The position numbers and the translations under genes are program-made. A stretch of 64,000 bases of DNA. Origin: an uncultured Thiodictyon sp. Lineage in GTDB: Bacteria > Pseudomonadota > Gammaproteobacteria > Chromatiales > Chromatiaceae. Below are positions 45,591 through 54,779 of this stretch, piece by piece. Below the pieces are notes generated by a model. It did no database searches. It worked only from the letters and a program-made list of their open reading frames with translations, and had not been told where the DNA came from. Where the stretch lies: assembly GCF_903946935.1 (NCBI RefSeq), contig NZ_CAJAXH010000151.1:1-64000 (forward strand). Reading direction: 5' to 3'. Within the stretch, counting starts at the first letter, position 1. Each line of letters starts with the position of its first letter.

Positions 45591-45836
45591 GTGCAGCAAA
45601 CCGTACTCAATCTCTCAGAAGCCAAGACCTCGCTGTCTAAATTGGTCGACCGCGCGGCCGCCGGGGAGGAGATCGTGATCGCGAAGGCTGGCCGTCCACT
45701 CGCCAAGCTCGTGCCTCTGCGCACCCCCAACCGCCCACGCAGCCCCGGCGGCTGGCAGGGCAAGGTCCGGATCAGCGAGGACTTCGACGCACCGCTGCCG
45801 GCAGACATGCTTGATGCTTTCGAGGGTAAGGCATGA
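45591..45836 (+). CDS. Phd/YefM-type antitoxin
   Basis: 81 residues from GTG 45591. TVLNLSEAKTSLSKLVDRAA then GEEIVIAKAGRPLAKLVPLR is the standard Phd fold, which binds operator DNA and, through its C-terminal tail (here GWQGKVRISEDFDAPLPADM), neutralises a PIN toxin. It overlaps the toxin gene by four bases (ATGA). The upstream frame to 45453 is non-coding. Confidence 0.9.
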   Translation: MQQTVLNLSEAKTSLSKLVDRAAAGEEIVIAKAGRPLAKLVPLRTPNRPRSPGGWQGKVRISEDFDAPLPADMLDAFEGKA

Positions 45837-46219
45837 CCGACAGGTCGCGGCTGTTGCTGGATACTCATGTTTTCCTGTGGTGGAAGTTGGATGCCCCGCA
45901 GCTGAAGCCGGTCGCCCGCGATGCGATCAGCCGGGCCGACGTCGTTTTCGTCAGTGCTGCTTCCGCCTGGGAGGCGGCGATTAAGGCGCGCTTGGGAAAG
46001 TTGGAATTGACGGTGGACTTCGCCGAGGGCGTAAATGCGAGCGGTTTTGAACGGCTCCCCATCAGTTTTGAGCACGCCGCGGAGACCCGCAACCTGCCTG
46101 ACCACCACCATGATCCGTTCGATCGCATGCTGATCGCCCAGGCGCGCGTCGAGCGCTTGGTCGTGGTGACACATGATGCCTTGTTTGTACCCTATGGGCT
46201 GGACTTGATCCGGACCTAA
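45833..46219 (+). CDS. PIN-domain ribonuclease toxin (VapC type)
   Basis: 128 residues. Acidic active-site residues are in LLLDTHVFLWWKLD (first Asp), SAASAWEAAIKARLGKL (Glu) and HDPFDRMLIAQARVE (Asp pair), the usual layout for the PIN group partnered with Phd antitoxins. It would cut RNA when the antitoxin is lost. It starts a defence-like stretch that continues with TIR and NACHT genes. Confidence 0.92.
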   Translation: MTDRSRLLLDTHVFLWWKLDAPQLKPVARDAISRADVVFVSAASAWEAAIKARLGKLELTVDFAEGVNASGFERLPISFEHAAETRNLPDHHHDPFDRMLIAQARVERLVVVTHDALFVPYGLDLIRT

Positions 46220-46312
46220 CGTTCCTTGCCAAGACCCGGATACATCCCTTTTCATGCCCGCATAGTAGGGTTAAACTGGCATCACCAAACGAAGGAATGG
46301 TGACCCGCCAAG

Positions 46313-46798
46313 ATGCCGACCCCACTCGAGTATTTCGTGAGCTACGCCCGCAAGGACCGGCCTCAGGTCGACGCGCTCCTGGACCTGCTGCGCCCGCGCC
46401 TCAAGATCGCGACCGGTCCGGGGTACGCCGAGTGGAACGACCGGATGATCCCCCTGGGCGCCGCCTGGCGTGCCGAGATCGACGCCGCCCTGACACGCTG
46501 CGCATTCGGACTCCTGCTGCTCTCGCCGGAGTTCTTCGCCAGTGACTTCATCGCCGCGAACGAGATCCCTCAATTCATCGAGTCCCTTGGCCCCAAGACC
46601 GTCGCCATCCACAAGCCCTTGGTCCCGGTGGGCCTCAAGCCCGTGCCGCTCGACGGCAGCGCGGATCTGAAGGGCATACAGCACGTTCAGGTCTTCCGCG
46701 ACGACCAAGGGCGCTGGTTCAGCCAGACCCGCGGCCATATCCGCGATGCCTTCGTGGACCAATTCGTCGCCGCGATGGTTGCCAAACTCCGGCCCTGA
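46313..46798 (+). CDS. Stand-alone TIR-domain protein
   Basis: 161 residues, nearly all one TIR domain: LEYFVSYARKDRPQVDALLD, the BB-like loop GPGYAEWNDRMIPLGAAWRA, then RCAFGLLLLSPEFFASDFIA with Glu in ANEIPQFIE at the usual catalytic Glu position. Bacterial TIR domains of this kind cleave NAD+ or make signalling nucleotides in defence. It lies 127 bases before the large NACHT gene, same strand, so the two likely act together. Confidence 0.88.
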   Translation: MPTPLEYFVSYARKDRPQVDALLDLLRPRLKIATGPGYAEWNDRMIPLGAAWRAEIDAALTRCAFGLLLLSPEFFASDFIAANEIPQFIESLGPKTVAIHKPLVPVGLKPVPLDGSADLKGIQHVQVFRDDQGRWFSQTRGHIRDAFVDQFVAAMVAKLRP

Positions 46799-46804
46799 TC
46801 CAGC

Positions 46805-46840
46805 CCGTAGCCCGGATGGAGCGCTAGCGGAATCCGGGGC
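46805..46840. repeat. REP-like hairpin repeat
   Basis: CCCGGAT (46811-46817) pairs with ATCCGGG (46832-46838) around GGAGCGCTAGCGGA. A related segment, in the other orientation, lies at 40819-40839. It sits between the TIR and NACHT genes. Confidence 0.65.
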
Positions 46841-46925
46841 GGCCTCGAAGACATTCGCGGAATCAGTGGCCTGCGGCGGGTGGCTGGATTTCTTACCCAG
46901 ATGCACACAGAACACAGAGTGAAGG

Positions 46926-49900
46926 ATGATGCCCGACACGCTTGAGCCGGTCCCCAACCTGATCGACGACGACAGCGTCGAGCGCATCACCCGCTTCAAC
47001 GAGGGCGCCATCCAGGGTCTGCCGGCGGACCTTCAGGACCAGTATGTCAGCGTCCAATCCGAGGGTATCGAACCCAGCTATCTGCTGATCTATGCCGAGA
47101 AGGAGCGCGAGGACGCGCTGAAGCTCCACGAGGCATTGGCGGACCACTTGGTCGCCGGTGGCTGCGACTGGCAGATGCGCGATTGGCATGGCGTCCCGGT
47201 CGGCGAGCAGTGCGAGGAGACCCGCCGGACCTGGCTTAGAGATGCCCGGCTGGTCTTGCTATTGCTCAGCGCCAGCCTGATCGCGGACCTGAAGAAGGGC
47301 GCGATCACCTTAGAGACCAAGCGCCCGCTGTTGCCCCTGGCGCTCAAGGAGGTCACACCGGACAAGCTTCAAGGCACAGCACTGGCTGGGCGCGCGATCT
47401 TTACCGACCAGGGCAAAGCCTGGATCAGCCGCAGCGGCGCCGGCCGTGATGCCTGGGTCGGGCGTGCGGCGGAGCAGATCCTCTGCCGCATCCAGACACG
47501 AGCGCCGCGCCGCGACCCGCTGGACTTCCTCGCACTGCCCCATCTGCGCCGTGCCGACGACTGCGACGACGGCCATTATGTGACCCAACTCTTGAAGGGC
47601 CAGGCCGACCCCGAGGGCCGCCCGGCCATCGACTTCCTGCTCGACTGGCTGCGCAACCCGCAGGGCGATGTGTTCTGCGCGATCTTCGGCGAGCTTGGCA
47701 TGGGCAAGACGACCCTGTGCCAGCGCTTGACCCGGGTGCTGCTGGACGGCCGCGCCAAAGACCCGGACCTGCCCCTGCCGGTCTACCTGGACCTGCGCGC
47801 CGTCAACACCATGGGCTGGGACTGGTCCAAGGGCGCGCCGGAGCTAGGACCCATGCTTGATCACCTGATCGGCAGCGCCTACAACATCCCGGTCGGCCAG
47901 GAGCGCCCCGGCGCCAAGCAAATCGCCCGGCTGGCCCAAGAACAGCGCGGCCTCATCCTGTTCGATGGGCTCGACGAGGCCATGAACCGGCTTACTCCTG
48001 AGCAATGTCGGCTGTTCATTCATCGGCTCTGGAGCATTCTGCCGCCCATTCTCTGGAAGCAGCCCCCAGGTGCGCCCAAGGACTGGCGTCGACCTGAGGG
48101 CGTCGGCCGCCTAGTCATGACCTGCCGCAGCCATTTCTTCCAAAGCCTCCAGGACCAACTCAACGCGCTGGACGGTCAGCAGCGAGACGTGGTCACTAGA
48201 GAGGACTATCTGTGGGTCACCCTCCTGCCCTTCTCGTCCGATCAGGTCGAAACCTATTTCCGCCAGGTTTTCTCCGACGACCCGGACCGGGCCGGACGGG
48301 TGATCGCGATGCTCGATCAGGTCCATGACCTGCGCGAGCTGGGTAGTCGACCCTACAACCTGCGGCTGATCCAAGACCAAGTCGAGGCACTGGAGACGAT
48401 CCAACGTGAGGGCGGCCGGGTTGGCATCGCAGACCTTTACGAGGGCATGGTCGGCCAATGGCTCCTTCGCGACGAGAAGAAGCATCGAATCAACCGCGAC
48501 CACAAGTTGCTGCTGATGGAACGTTTGGCGCTGCGGCTCTGGTCCAGACAGCAGGGCGACCTGGCCTATGCCGACCTCAACGACTGGTTGATGGACCAGA
48601 TCCTTGCCGAGCCGCGTTGGGAGAAGATCGAATACCGCTCCTACTTGAGTCGCGATGAAGGCCCGGAGATCCTCAAGGAAGACCTGCGTAATGCGACCTT
48701 TATCGTCCGGGAGGGGCATGACCGCTTCCGCTTTGCGCACACCTCGATCATGGAGTTTTTCCTCGCCCGCACACTACACCGGGCGTTAGTCGAAGAGCGA
48801 TTGGATGACTGGACGATACCGGTTCCGAGTCCTGAAACGCTTGATTTCCTAGGCGGGCTGATTACGGGCCGCGCGACGGGGGCCTGCCTTGCTGCACTAG
48901 CCCGTATCCGTGCGGCTTACCGGGCGCAGGTCAGCGAACTGGCGCTCGCTTATGCGCTGCGTGCCTATGACCTGGAACTGCCCGGCGCCGACTTTGCCGG
49001 TTTCCAACTCCAGGGGGCAGCGTTGCGCTTTCAACGCTGGCAGGGACAGAAAGACCAAGCCATGGATTGGCGAGGCGCAGACCTGTCCGGCGTCCGGCTC
49101 GACGGGGGGTGTTTCATCGACTGCGACTTTACCGGCAGCCGCTTCGACGGCGCGGACTTAGCCCGAACCTTGTTCGATCGCTGCCGGCTTGACCGGGTGA
49201 GTGCCAGGGGCGTGGACCTGACTGGTGCCGTGGTGCATGGATGCGGGGCTAATTCCTCAGATTTTGCGAGCGCTACGCTTTACCAAAGTCAATGGCTCTG
49301 CTTGCGCCCCGTCGGTTTACAGGGCCGCCCGCCGACACTGTTCACTGCGGCCCGCGATAACCCGCCGACTGGAGCATATCCTCAGGCGGTAGTCGGTCAT
49401 CGTGGCGAGATCAATTGCTTGGTCGCATCTCCCGACGGGCGTTGGCTCGTCTCCACTGGCTACGACGGCAGGATTCGGGTCTGTGACCCTGTGAGCGGGC
49501 GTTTCTTGCATTGTCTTGAAGACCAGCAAGACCGGGTCCGCGCTTTGGCGGTAGCGCCGAACGGTGCCTGGGTCGCCTCCGCGGGCTCAGACGGGGTTGT
49601 CCGGCTATGGGATCCAGTTCACGGCCGTCTGCTGCATCGCCTCGAAGCTCGGGAAGGCGCGGTGCTGGCCTTGGCTGTGGCTCCAGATGGGAACTGGCTG
49701 GCGTCGGCTACCAAGAGCAGCACTATGTATATTTGGGAACCATCGAACGGGCGCTTGCTTCACCGTATCACCGGCCACTGGGGCAAAATATGGGCATTGG
49801 CGGCGGCCCCGAATGGCCATTGGCTCGCATCCGCGAGTAACGATGGCAGGGTGCGGATTTGGGACCCGGTGACTGGTCGCTTTTTGCATATTTTTGAAGG

Positions 49901-51119
49901 GCACAGGGGTGGGGTTGTATCGCTTGCGGTGGCTCCGAACGGGACCTGGCTCGCCGCGGGCGGACGCGATGGTACGGTACGTTTTTGGATTCCAGGGTGC
50001 GGACGACTATTGCATGAAGCAATAGGCCATAAGGCTAGGGTTCAGGCCCTGCTTTCCGCGCCCCACACACGTTGGCTAGCTACCGCAGGTGAAGATCGAA
50101 AAGTCCGGATTTGGAATATCGAAGCACTAAGATTGATTGTCACCATAGAAAGCCAAAGCGGCAGGATTTGGAGACTCGCTGCAGCCCCCGACGAGAGCTG
50201 GATTGCTTCCACGGACGCGAATGGGAGGGTGGCGTTCTGGAACCCGAAGAACGGCCGTTTTCTGCATGGCATTGAGGAATGTGAGAGTTCTGCGTGGGCT
50301 CTGGCCGCCGCTCCTCATGGGCGTTGGCTGGCCGCGGCGGGCGAAGACGGTGTCGTGCGACTCTGGGACCCCGCGAACGGCCGACTGATGCAATGCCTCG
50401 AAGGCCATTATAACCGCGTGCGTGCCCTGGCCGCTGGTCCGGACGGGCGGTGGCTCGCCGCCGCCGGCAATGATCGCAATGTGAGCATCTGGAACCCGGC
50501 GAGCGGACGGCAGTTGTACTTGCTTGAAGGGCATACAAACTGGGTTCAGGCCCTTACCGCGGCGCCAGACGGGAGTTGGCTCGCTTCAGCGGGCGATGAT
50601 GGCAGAGTGCGGATATGGGATCCAGAGAGCGGACGACTTTTGCATCTGCTCCAAGGCCATCAGGGTATGGTGCAGGCGCTAACGGCGGCCCCAGATGGGC
50701 GTTGGCTTGCCTCAGCGGGTGCGTATGGCACGATCAATCTCTGGAATCCGGTGACCGGACAGCTACTCCAACAACTGGAAGGTCACCGGGGCCGCGTTTG
50801 GACTCTCGCCGTCGACCCGGAGGGCGCTGGCTTGCGTCGGCGGGCGCCGATGGACAAATCCGGATCTGGACGATTCAGCCCTGCGGCGGAGCGTTTTTCT
50901 GCAAGACCGCGCTTGAGAATCTCCCCGAGAGCAACTGGGTCGTCTGGCACGACCCTGACGGTCCTAACCGCCGCTGGGTCAGTTGGAGCCGCGACGCCTG
51001 GCGCTGGCTCGGCTGGCACGCCCCGCTGCCGGACGGCGAGCATTGGATGTACTACCCGATGGATGCCTTCCGCGCCGGGCCAGCGCCGGCGGAATCATGA
51101 CGGCCACCGTCTCTGCTGA
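46926..51119 (+). CDS. TIR-like/NACHT/pentapeptide/WD40 NLR-type protein, frameshifted near its end
   Basis: 1397 residues as read. N-terminal TIR-like domain (about 55-185: YLLIYAEKEREDALKLHEAL, LVLLLLSASLIADL). NACHT ATPase: Walker A FGELGMGKTTL (about 254-264), Walker B LILFDGLDEA (about 343-352), then VMTCRSHFF and a helical arm. Pentapeptide-like repeats (about 680-780, e.g. WRGADLSGVRLDGG, RFDGADLARTLF), then twelve 42-residue WD40 repeats of the form GH..RVRALA.APDGRWLASAG. A one-base loss between 50821 and 50822 breaks repeat 12: the other frame continues RWLASAGADGQIRIW and a conserved-looking 65-residue end, stopping at 51100. Intact, it would be about 1391 residues. NLR-like proteins sense phage proteins; the WD40 array is the likely sensor. 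Confidence 0.88.
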   Translation: MMPDTLEPVPNLIDDDSVERITRFNEGAIQGLPADLQDQYVSVQSEGIEPSYLLIYAEKEREDALKLHEALADHLVAGGCDWQMRDWHGVPVGEQCEETRRTWLRDARLVLLLLSASLIADLKKGAITLETKRPLLPLALKEVTPDKLQGTALAGRAIFTDQGKAWISRSGAGRDAWVGRAAEQILCRIQTRAPRRDPLDFLALPHLRRADDCDDGHYVTQLLKGQADPEGRPAIDFLLDWLRNPQGDVFCAIFGELGMGKTTLCQRLTRVLLDGRAKDPDLPLPVYLDLRAVNTMGWDWSKGAPELGPMLDHLIGSAYNIPVGQERPGAKQIARLAQEQRGLILFDGLDEAMNRLTPEQCRLFIHRLWSILPPILWKQPPGAPKDWRRPEGVGRLVMTCRSHFFQSLQDQLNALDGQQRDVVTREDYLWVTLLPFSSDQVETYFRQVFSDDPDRAGRVIAMLDQVHDLRELGSRPYNLRLIQDQVEALETIQREGGRVGIADLYEGMVGQWLLRDEKKHRINRDHKLLLMERLALRLWSRQQGDLAYADLNDWLMDQILAEPRWEKIEYRSYLSRDEGPEILKEDLRNATFIVREGHDRFRFAHTSIMEFFLARTLHRALVEERLDDWTIPVPSPETLDFLGGLITGRATGACLAALARIRAAYRAQVSELALAYALRAYDLELPGADFAGFQLQGAALRFQRWQGQKDQAMDWRGADLSGVRLDGGCFIDCDFTGSRFDGADLARTLFDRCRLDRVSARGVDLTGAVVHGCGANSSDFASATLYQSQWLCLRPVGLQGRPPTLFTAARDNPPTGAYPQAVVGHRGEINCLVASPDGRWLVSTGYDGRIRVCDPVSGRFLHCLEDQQDRVRALAVAPNGAWVASAGSDGVVRLWDPVHGRLLHRLEAREGAVLALAVAPDGNWLASATKSSTMYIWEPSNGRLLHRITGHWGKIWALAAAPNGHWLASASNDGRVRIWDPVTGRFLHIFEGHRGGVVSLAVAPNGTWLAAGGRDGTVRFWIPGCGRLLHEAIGHKARVQALLSAPHTRWLATAGEDRKVRIWNIEALRLIVTIESQSGRIWRLAAAPDESWIASTDANGRVAFWNPKNGRFLHGIEECESSAWALAAAPHGRWLAAAGEDGVVRLWDPANGRLMQCLEGHYNRVRALAAGPDGRWLAAAGNDRNVSIWNPASGRQLYLLEGHTNWVQALTAAPDGSWLASAGDDGRVRIWDPESGRLLHLLQGHQGMVQALTAAPDGRWLASAGAYGTINLWNPVTGQLLQQLEGHRGRVWTLAVDPEGAGLRRRAPMDKSGSGRFSPAAERFSARPRLRISPRATGSSGTTLTVLTAAGSVGAATPGAGSAGTPRCRTASIGCTTRWMPSAPGQRRRNHDGHRLC

Positions 51120-51148
51120 CCGCCGGCCGGTCAGCGTCAGGCGTTGGG

Positions 51149-51420
51149 TTAGCGGTCGCCTTCCGCCCCGATCAGGTCGGCAAGACTCGCGGCGTCGAAG
51201 ATGCCGTCGAGCCAGGCGTCGAGTTGGGTGAGCGACGCGGCGTCGATGCGCCGTTCTCCCCAAGCCGGCAGGGCACCAAATCGGCGCGTCAACAGACGTT
51301 TGAGGCTGCTGACCTTGCCCGCAGTCTCACCCTCAGCCTTGCCCTCAACCTTACCCTCGGCAAAGATCGACTGATAGGCCCGCGTGTCGACGGCGACGCA
51401 ACATAGGGCTCTCTCGTGCA
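51149..51420 (-). pseudogene. 3' remnant of a Rpn/DUF4351 family (PD-(D/E)XK transposase-like) gene
   Basis: The minus strand reads RAYQSIFAEGKVEGKAEGET, then LLTRRFGALPAWGERRIDAA, then LTQLDAWLDGIFDAASLADL, ending at a stop 51149-51151. This is the C-terminal DUF4351 part of Rpn-type proteins (EGKVEGK.EG linker and RRFG core). The nuclease half is missing and the upstream sequence has a different origin. Confidence 0.7.
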
Positions 51421-51430
51421 GCCCGAAAAA

Positions 51431-51449
51431 CTATCTCGCAAGACAGATA
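51431..51449. promoter_or_regulatory. Probable MarR operator upstream of marR gene
   Basis: CTATCTCGCAAGACAGATA is a near-perfect palindrome (TATCT-N..-AGATA) and nearly the same as the site at 52030-52045. It lies 75 to 90 bases before the regulator gene. Confidence 0.6.
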
Positions 51450-51522
51450 CTATTGCCAAATCATCTTCCAAGCAACATAATTCCGGAACTGTCCAGCCGT
51501 TCAGCCCTAAGGAGTTGCCTGC

Positions 51523-52008
51523 ATGCAGGATGATCCGCCCGACGTGGTCGCCATGCACCGTGCGCACTGGCCGGAGACCTTCGATGCCCGGCTGCTGCCG
51601 TTCGTCGTGGCGCTCCACCGTGCGCGCGATGGGCATATGAAGCGCTCCGCGGCCCTGAGCGCCCGCTATGGGCTTAGTCCGGCTGAGTTGGACGTGCTCG
51701 TCACGTTGCGCCGCTCGCCCCCACCCTGGGTGCTGACCCCTTCGATACTCCAGCGATCCGTGTTGATCACCTCCGGGGGCCTGGCCAAGATCCTGCAGCA
51801 ATTGGAGGCCAAGGGGCTGGTCGAGCGCCTGACCGACAGCGCCGATCGGCGGGTCAAGCCAGTGCAGTTGACGGCGGCGGCGCTGCCCATCGTCGCGGCC
51901 GCCATCGGCGAGGTGATCGCCAGCACCGGTGGGTGGGTCAGGGCCACGTTGAGCGATGCGGAGATCGATCAGGTCACGGCGATACTGGGCAAACTCACGG
52001 CTGTCTGA
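51523..52008 (+). CDS. MarR-family transcriptional regulator
   Basis: 161 residues. The winged helix-turn-helix is at about 40-125: RYGLSPAELDVLVTLRRSPP, LQRSVLITSGGLAKILQQLE and AKGLVERLTDSADRRVKPVQ (the wing with DRR). It probably represses itself and the TolC-family gene downstream, since a CTATCTCGCNAGACAG palindrome precedes both. The ligand is unknown. Confidence 0.9.
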   Translation: MQDDPPDVVAMHRAHWPETFDARLLPFVVALHRARDGHMKRSAALSARYGLSPAELDVLVTLRRSPPPWVLTPSILQRSVLITSGGLAKILQQLEAKGLVERLTDSADRRVKPVQLTAAALPIVAAAIGEVIASTGGWVRATLSDAEIDQVTAILGKLTAV

Positions 52009-52029
52009 CAGACGCCCTGGTGATAATAT

Positions 52030-52045
52030 CTATCTCGCGAGACAG
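52030..52045. promoter_or_regulatory. Probable MarR operator upstream of the TolC-family gene
   Basis: CTATCTCGCGAGACAG has a perfect TCTCGCGAGA palindrome and matches the site at 51431-51449 at 15 of 16 positions. It lies between the regulator and the tolC-like gene. Confidence 0.6.
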
Positions 52046-52214
52046 TTTGTCCCGTTGCAAGAGGAGTCCCCATGTTTCGTCGAGTTGCCTTGCGGGTCTC
52101 GGTCACGCGCTGGACGCCATGTCTATTGACATTGAGCCCGCTCGGGCGGGTCGCCTATACTGTCCGGCTTCAAGGTCGACGGACCCCGCCGCCCCCTGTA
52201 CCAGGATTTTTGTG

Positions 52215-53576
52215 ATGCGGACACTGCGCCCTTCCCTGATCGCCACCCTTGTGGTTGCGCCCGCCCTCATGATTCCCGGTGCGGGTCGCGCCGACGATCT
52301 GATCCAGATCTATGACCTCGCCGTGCAGAGCGATCCCCAGTTGCGTCAGGCGGAGCAAAAGCTCTTTGCCACGATGGAAACCCGGCCCCAGGCGCTCGCC
52401 CCCATGCTGCCGAATGTCGGGTTGCAGGGGACCGTCGACTACAACGATGTATCGTCCAAGTCGACGACCCAATTCGGGAGCTTCAACAATCGGGACAACT
52501 ACAGCACCCAGAGCGGGAAGGCGGTGGTGACCCAGTCAGTCTACAACCGCGCCAACTGGATGACCCTGAAGCAGTCCGAGACCATCATCGCCCAGGCGGA
52601 GGCGCAGTTTCGCAGCGCCGAGATCGATCTGATGGTGCGCACGACCCAGGCCTATTTCGATGTGCTGAAGGCCGCCGATGCGGTCACGGTATCGGAGGCC
52701 CTGGTGCGCGCGGACGAGCGCCAGTTGGAGCAGTCCCAGCAGCGGTTTCAGGTCGGGCTGGTGGCCATCACCGACGTCAATGACAGTCAGGCGGCCGCCG
52801 ACAAGTCCAAGGCCGGTTTGATCCAGGCCAAGTCGGTCCTGGACAATGCCTGGGAGGCCTTGCGAGTGATCGTGGGGCCCATCCAACTGCCCCTGGCCCG
52901 GCTCGGCGACAAGCTGCCGCTGAGTCCGCCGCAGCCCAACGAGATCGGGCGCTGGGCCGATAGCGCCCAACGCAACAATTTCTCGATCGTCGCGGCGGTC
53001 GACGCCGCGGCCTCCGCCAAGACCAACATCGAGATTCAGAAGTCCGGGTATTATCCGACCGTAGGGCTCCAGGCGAGCTATGGCAGCACACGCTCCGGCG
53101 CCCAGTACAATACCGACACCGATGCCGGATTCATCGGCCTGACCCTGACGGTGCCGATCTACCAGGGCGGGGCAGTCGCCTCCCGCACCCGTCAGGCGGG
53201 CTACAACTTTCGCGCCGCCCAGGATCAACTGGACCAGACCCGCCGCCAGGTGGACCAACAGGTTAAGGATGCCTTCCGCGGCATCAACTCCAGCATCGAG
53301 GACGTGAAGGCCCGCCAGGCGGCCGTGAAATCGGCGCGCTCCTCGCTCGAATCCACCCAGGCAGGTTTGGAGGTCGGCACCCGCACCCAGGTGGATGTGC
53401 TCAACGCCCAGCGCCAACTCTTCCAGGCGGAGTTCGACTATCTCGCCTCCCGCTATGCCTACATCCTTAACGGTGTCAAACTCCACCAGGCCACCAGCAC
53501 GCTCACCCGGGACGTCCTGGCCAAGGGCAACGCCTGGCTGAATCCGGCCGATAAGGTGATGCCGCCGGCCTACTGA
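52215..53576 (+). CDS. tolC: TolC-family outer membrane efflux protein
   Basis: 453 residues. A signal peptide of about 25 residues ends at GAGRA, followed by DDLIQIYDLAVQSDPQLRQA. Helical barrel repeats include TTQAYFDVLKAADAVTVSEA, RFQVGLVAITDVNDSQAAAD and the second-half equivalent GTRTQVDVLNAQRQLFQAEF, LASRYAYILNGVKLHQATST. It is the outer membrane channel for tripartite efflux or type I secretion. ATG 52215 is placed by the signal peptide, as the frame is open to 51933. Confidence 0.92.
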   Translation: MRTLRPSLIATLVVAPALMIPGAGRADDLIQIYDLAVQSDPQLRQAEQKLFATMETRPQALAPMLPNVGLQGTVDYNDVSSKSTTQFGSFNNRDNYSTQSGKAVVTQSVYNRANWMTLKQSETIIAQAEAQFRSAEIDLMVRTTQAYFDVLKAADAVTVSEALVRADERQLEQSQQRFQVGLVAITDVNDSQAAADKSKAGLIQAKSVLDNAWEALRVIVGPIQLPLARLGDKLPLSPPQPNEIGRWADSAQRNNFSIVAAVDAAASAKTNIEIQKSGYYPTVGLQASYGSTRSGAQYNTDTDAGFIGLTLTVPIYQGGAVASRTRQAGYNFRAAQDQLDQTRRQVDQQVKDAFRGINSSIEDVKARQAAVKSARSSLESTQAGLEVGTRTQVDVLNAQRQLFQAEFDYLASRYAYILNGVKLHQATSTLTRDVLAKGNAWLNPADKVMPPAY

Positions 53577-53620
53577 CGGGTGCCAGGATCGATTGGGATG
53601 CATGGTATGAAAAGCGACTC

Positions 53621-53652
53621 TTCATTGGCGTTCATTGGCGTTCATTGGCGGA
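53621..53652. repeat. Single diverged copy of the GTCCGCAAATGAACGC repeat family
   Basis: CTTCATTGGCGTTCATTGGC followed by GTTCATTGGCGGAC: three 11-bp steps with GG in place of TG. It lies 12 bases before the aroC ATG. Confidence 0.75.
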
Positions 53653-53664
53653 CCCAACCTTCTT

Positions 53665-54768
53665 ATGTCTGGTAACAGCCTCGGCAAGCTCTTCGTGGTC
53701 ACCGGGTTCGGTGAGAGTCACGGCCCGGCGATCGGCGGGATCGTCGACGGCTGCCCGCCGGGGCTGGCACTCTGCGCGGCGGACCTGCAACTGGACCTGG
53801 ACCGGCGCAAGCCCGGCCAGTCGCGCCATACCACCCAGCGGCGCGAATCCGACCAGGTGGAGATCCTGTCCGGGGTCTTTGAGGGTGTCACCACCGGTGC
53901 GCCCATTGGCCTGCTGATCCGCAACGAGGACCAGCGCTCCAAGGACTATTCGGAGATCGCCGACCGTTACCGCCCCGGCCACGCGGACTACACCTACGAT
54001 CAAAAATACGGCCGGCGCGACTATCGCGGCGGCGGCCGCTCCTCGGCGCGCGAGACCGCGGTGCGGGTGGCGGCCGGGGCCATCGCCAAGAAAGTCCTGT
54101 TGGAGCGTTGCGGTGTCCTGGTGCGCGGCTTCCTCTCGCAACTCGGCCCGATCCGCCCCCGCGGGTTCGACTGGGCGGAGGTGGAGCGCAACCCCTTTTT
54201 CTGTCCCTGCGCGCAGACGGTGCCGGAGCTTGAGGCCTACATGGACGACTTGCGCAAGGAGGGTAACTCCATCGGCGCGGCCGTGACCGTGATCGCCAGC
54301 GGCATGCCGGCCGGGCTAGGCGAGCCCATCTTCGACCGGCTGGACGCGGACCTGGCGCACGCGCTGATGAGCATCAACGCGGTCAAGGGGGTCGAGATCG
54401 GGGCCGGTTTCGATTGCATCGAGCAGAAGGGGACCGAGCACCGCGACGAGCTGACCCCGGCGGGTTTTCTGTCCAACCATGCCGGCGGCATCTTGGGCGG
54501 GATCTCATCCGGGCAGGACATCCGCGCCCGCATCGCGCTCAAACCCACCTCCAGCCTGCGGCTGCCGGGGCGCACCATCGGCACCGACGGGCAGGCCAAG
54601 GAGGTGATCACCACCGGCCGCCATGATCCCTGTGTCGGCATCCGTGCCACCCCCATTGCCGAGGCGATGGTCGCAATCGTCCTGCTCGACCATTGGTTGC
54701 GTAACCGCGCGCAGAACGGCGATGTGATCCCGCCGACCCCGCCGATCCCGGCCGCGGCGCCCCGCTGA
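53665..54768 (+). CDS. aroC: Chorismate synthase
   Basis: 367 residues. [20 protein letters not shown], the family pattern [20 protein letters not shown] and [20 protein letters not shown], and the C-terminal [20 protein letters not shown] are all conserved. It converts EPSP to chorismate with reduced FMN, the last step of the shikimate pathway. ATG 53665 ([10 protein letters not shown]) is standard. The MFS gene follows after 11 bases. Confidence 0.97.
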   Translation: MSGNSLGKLFVVTGFGESHGPAIGGIVDGCPPGLALCAADLQLDLDRRKPGQSRHTTQRRESDQVEILSGVFEGVTTGAPIGLLIRNEDQRSKDYSEIADRYRPGHADYTYDQKYGRRDYRGGGRSSARETAVRVAAGAIAKKVLLERCGVLVRGFLSQLGPIRPRGFDWAEVERNPFFCPCAQTVPELEAYMDDLRKEGNSIGAAVTVIASGMPAGLGEPIFDRLDADLAHALMSINAVKGVEIGAGFDCIEQKGTEHRDELTPAGFLSNHAGGILGGISSGQDIRARIALKPTSSLRLPGRTIGTDGQAKEVITTGRHDPCVGIRATPIAEAMVAIVLLDHWLRNRAQNGDVIPPTPPIPAAAPR

Positions 54769-54779
54769 ACCCCGCGCCC

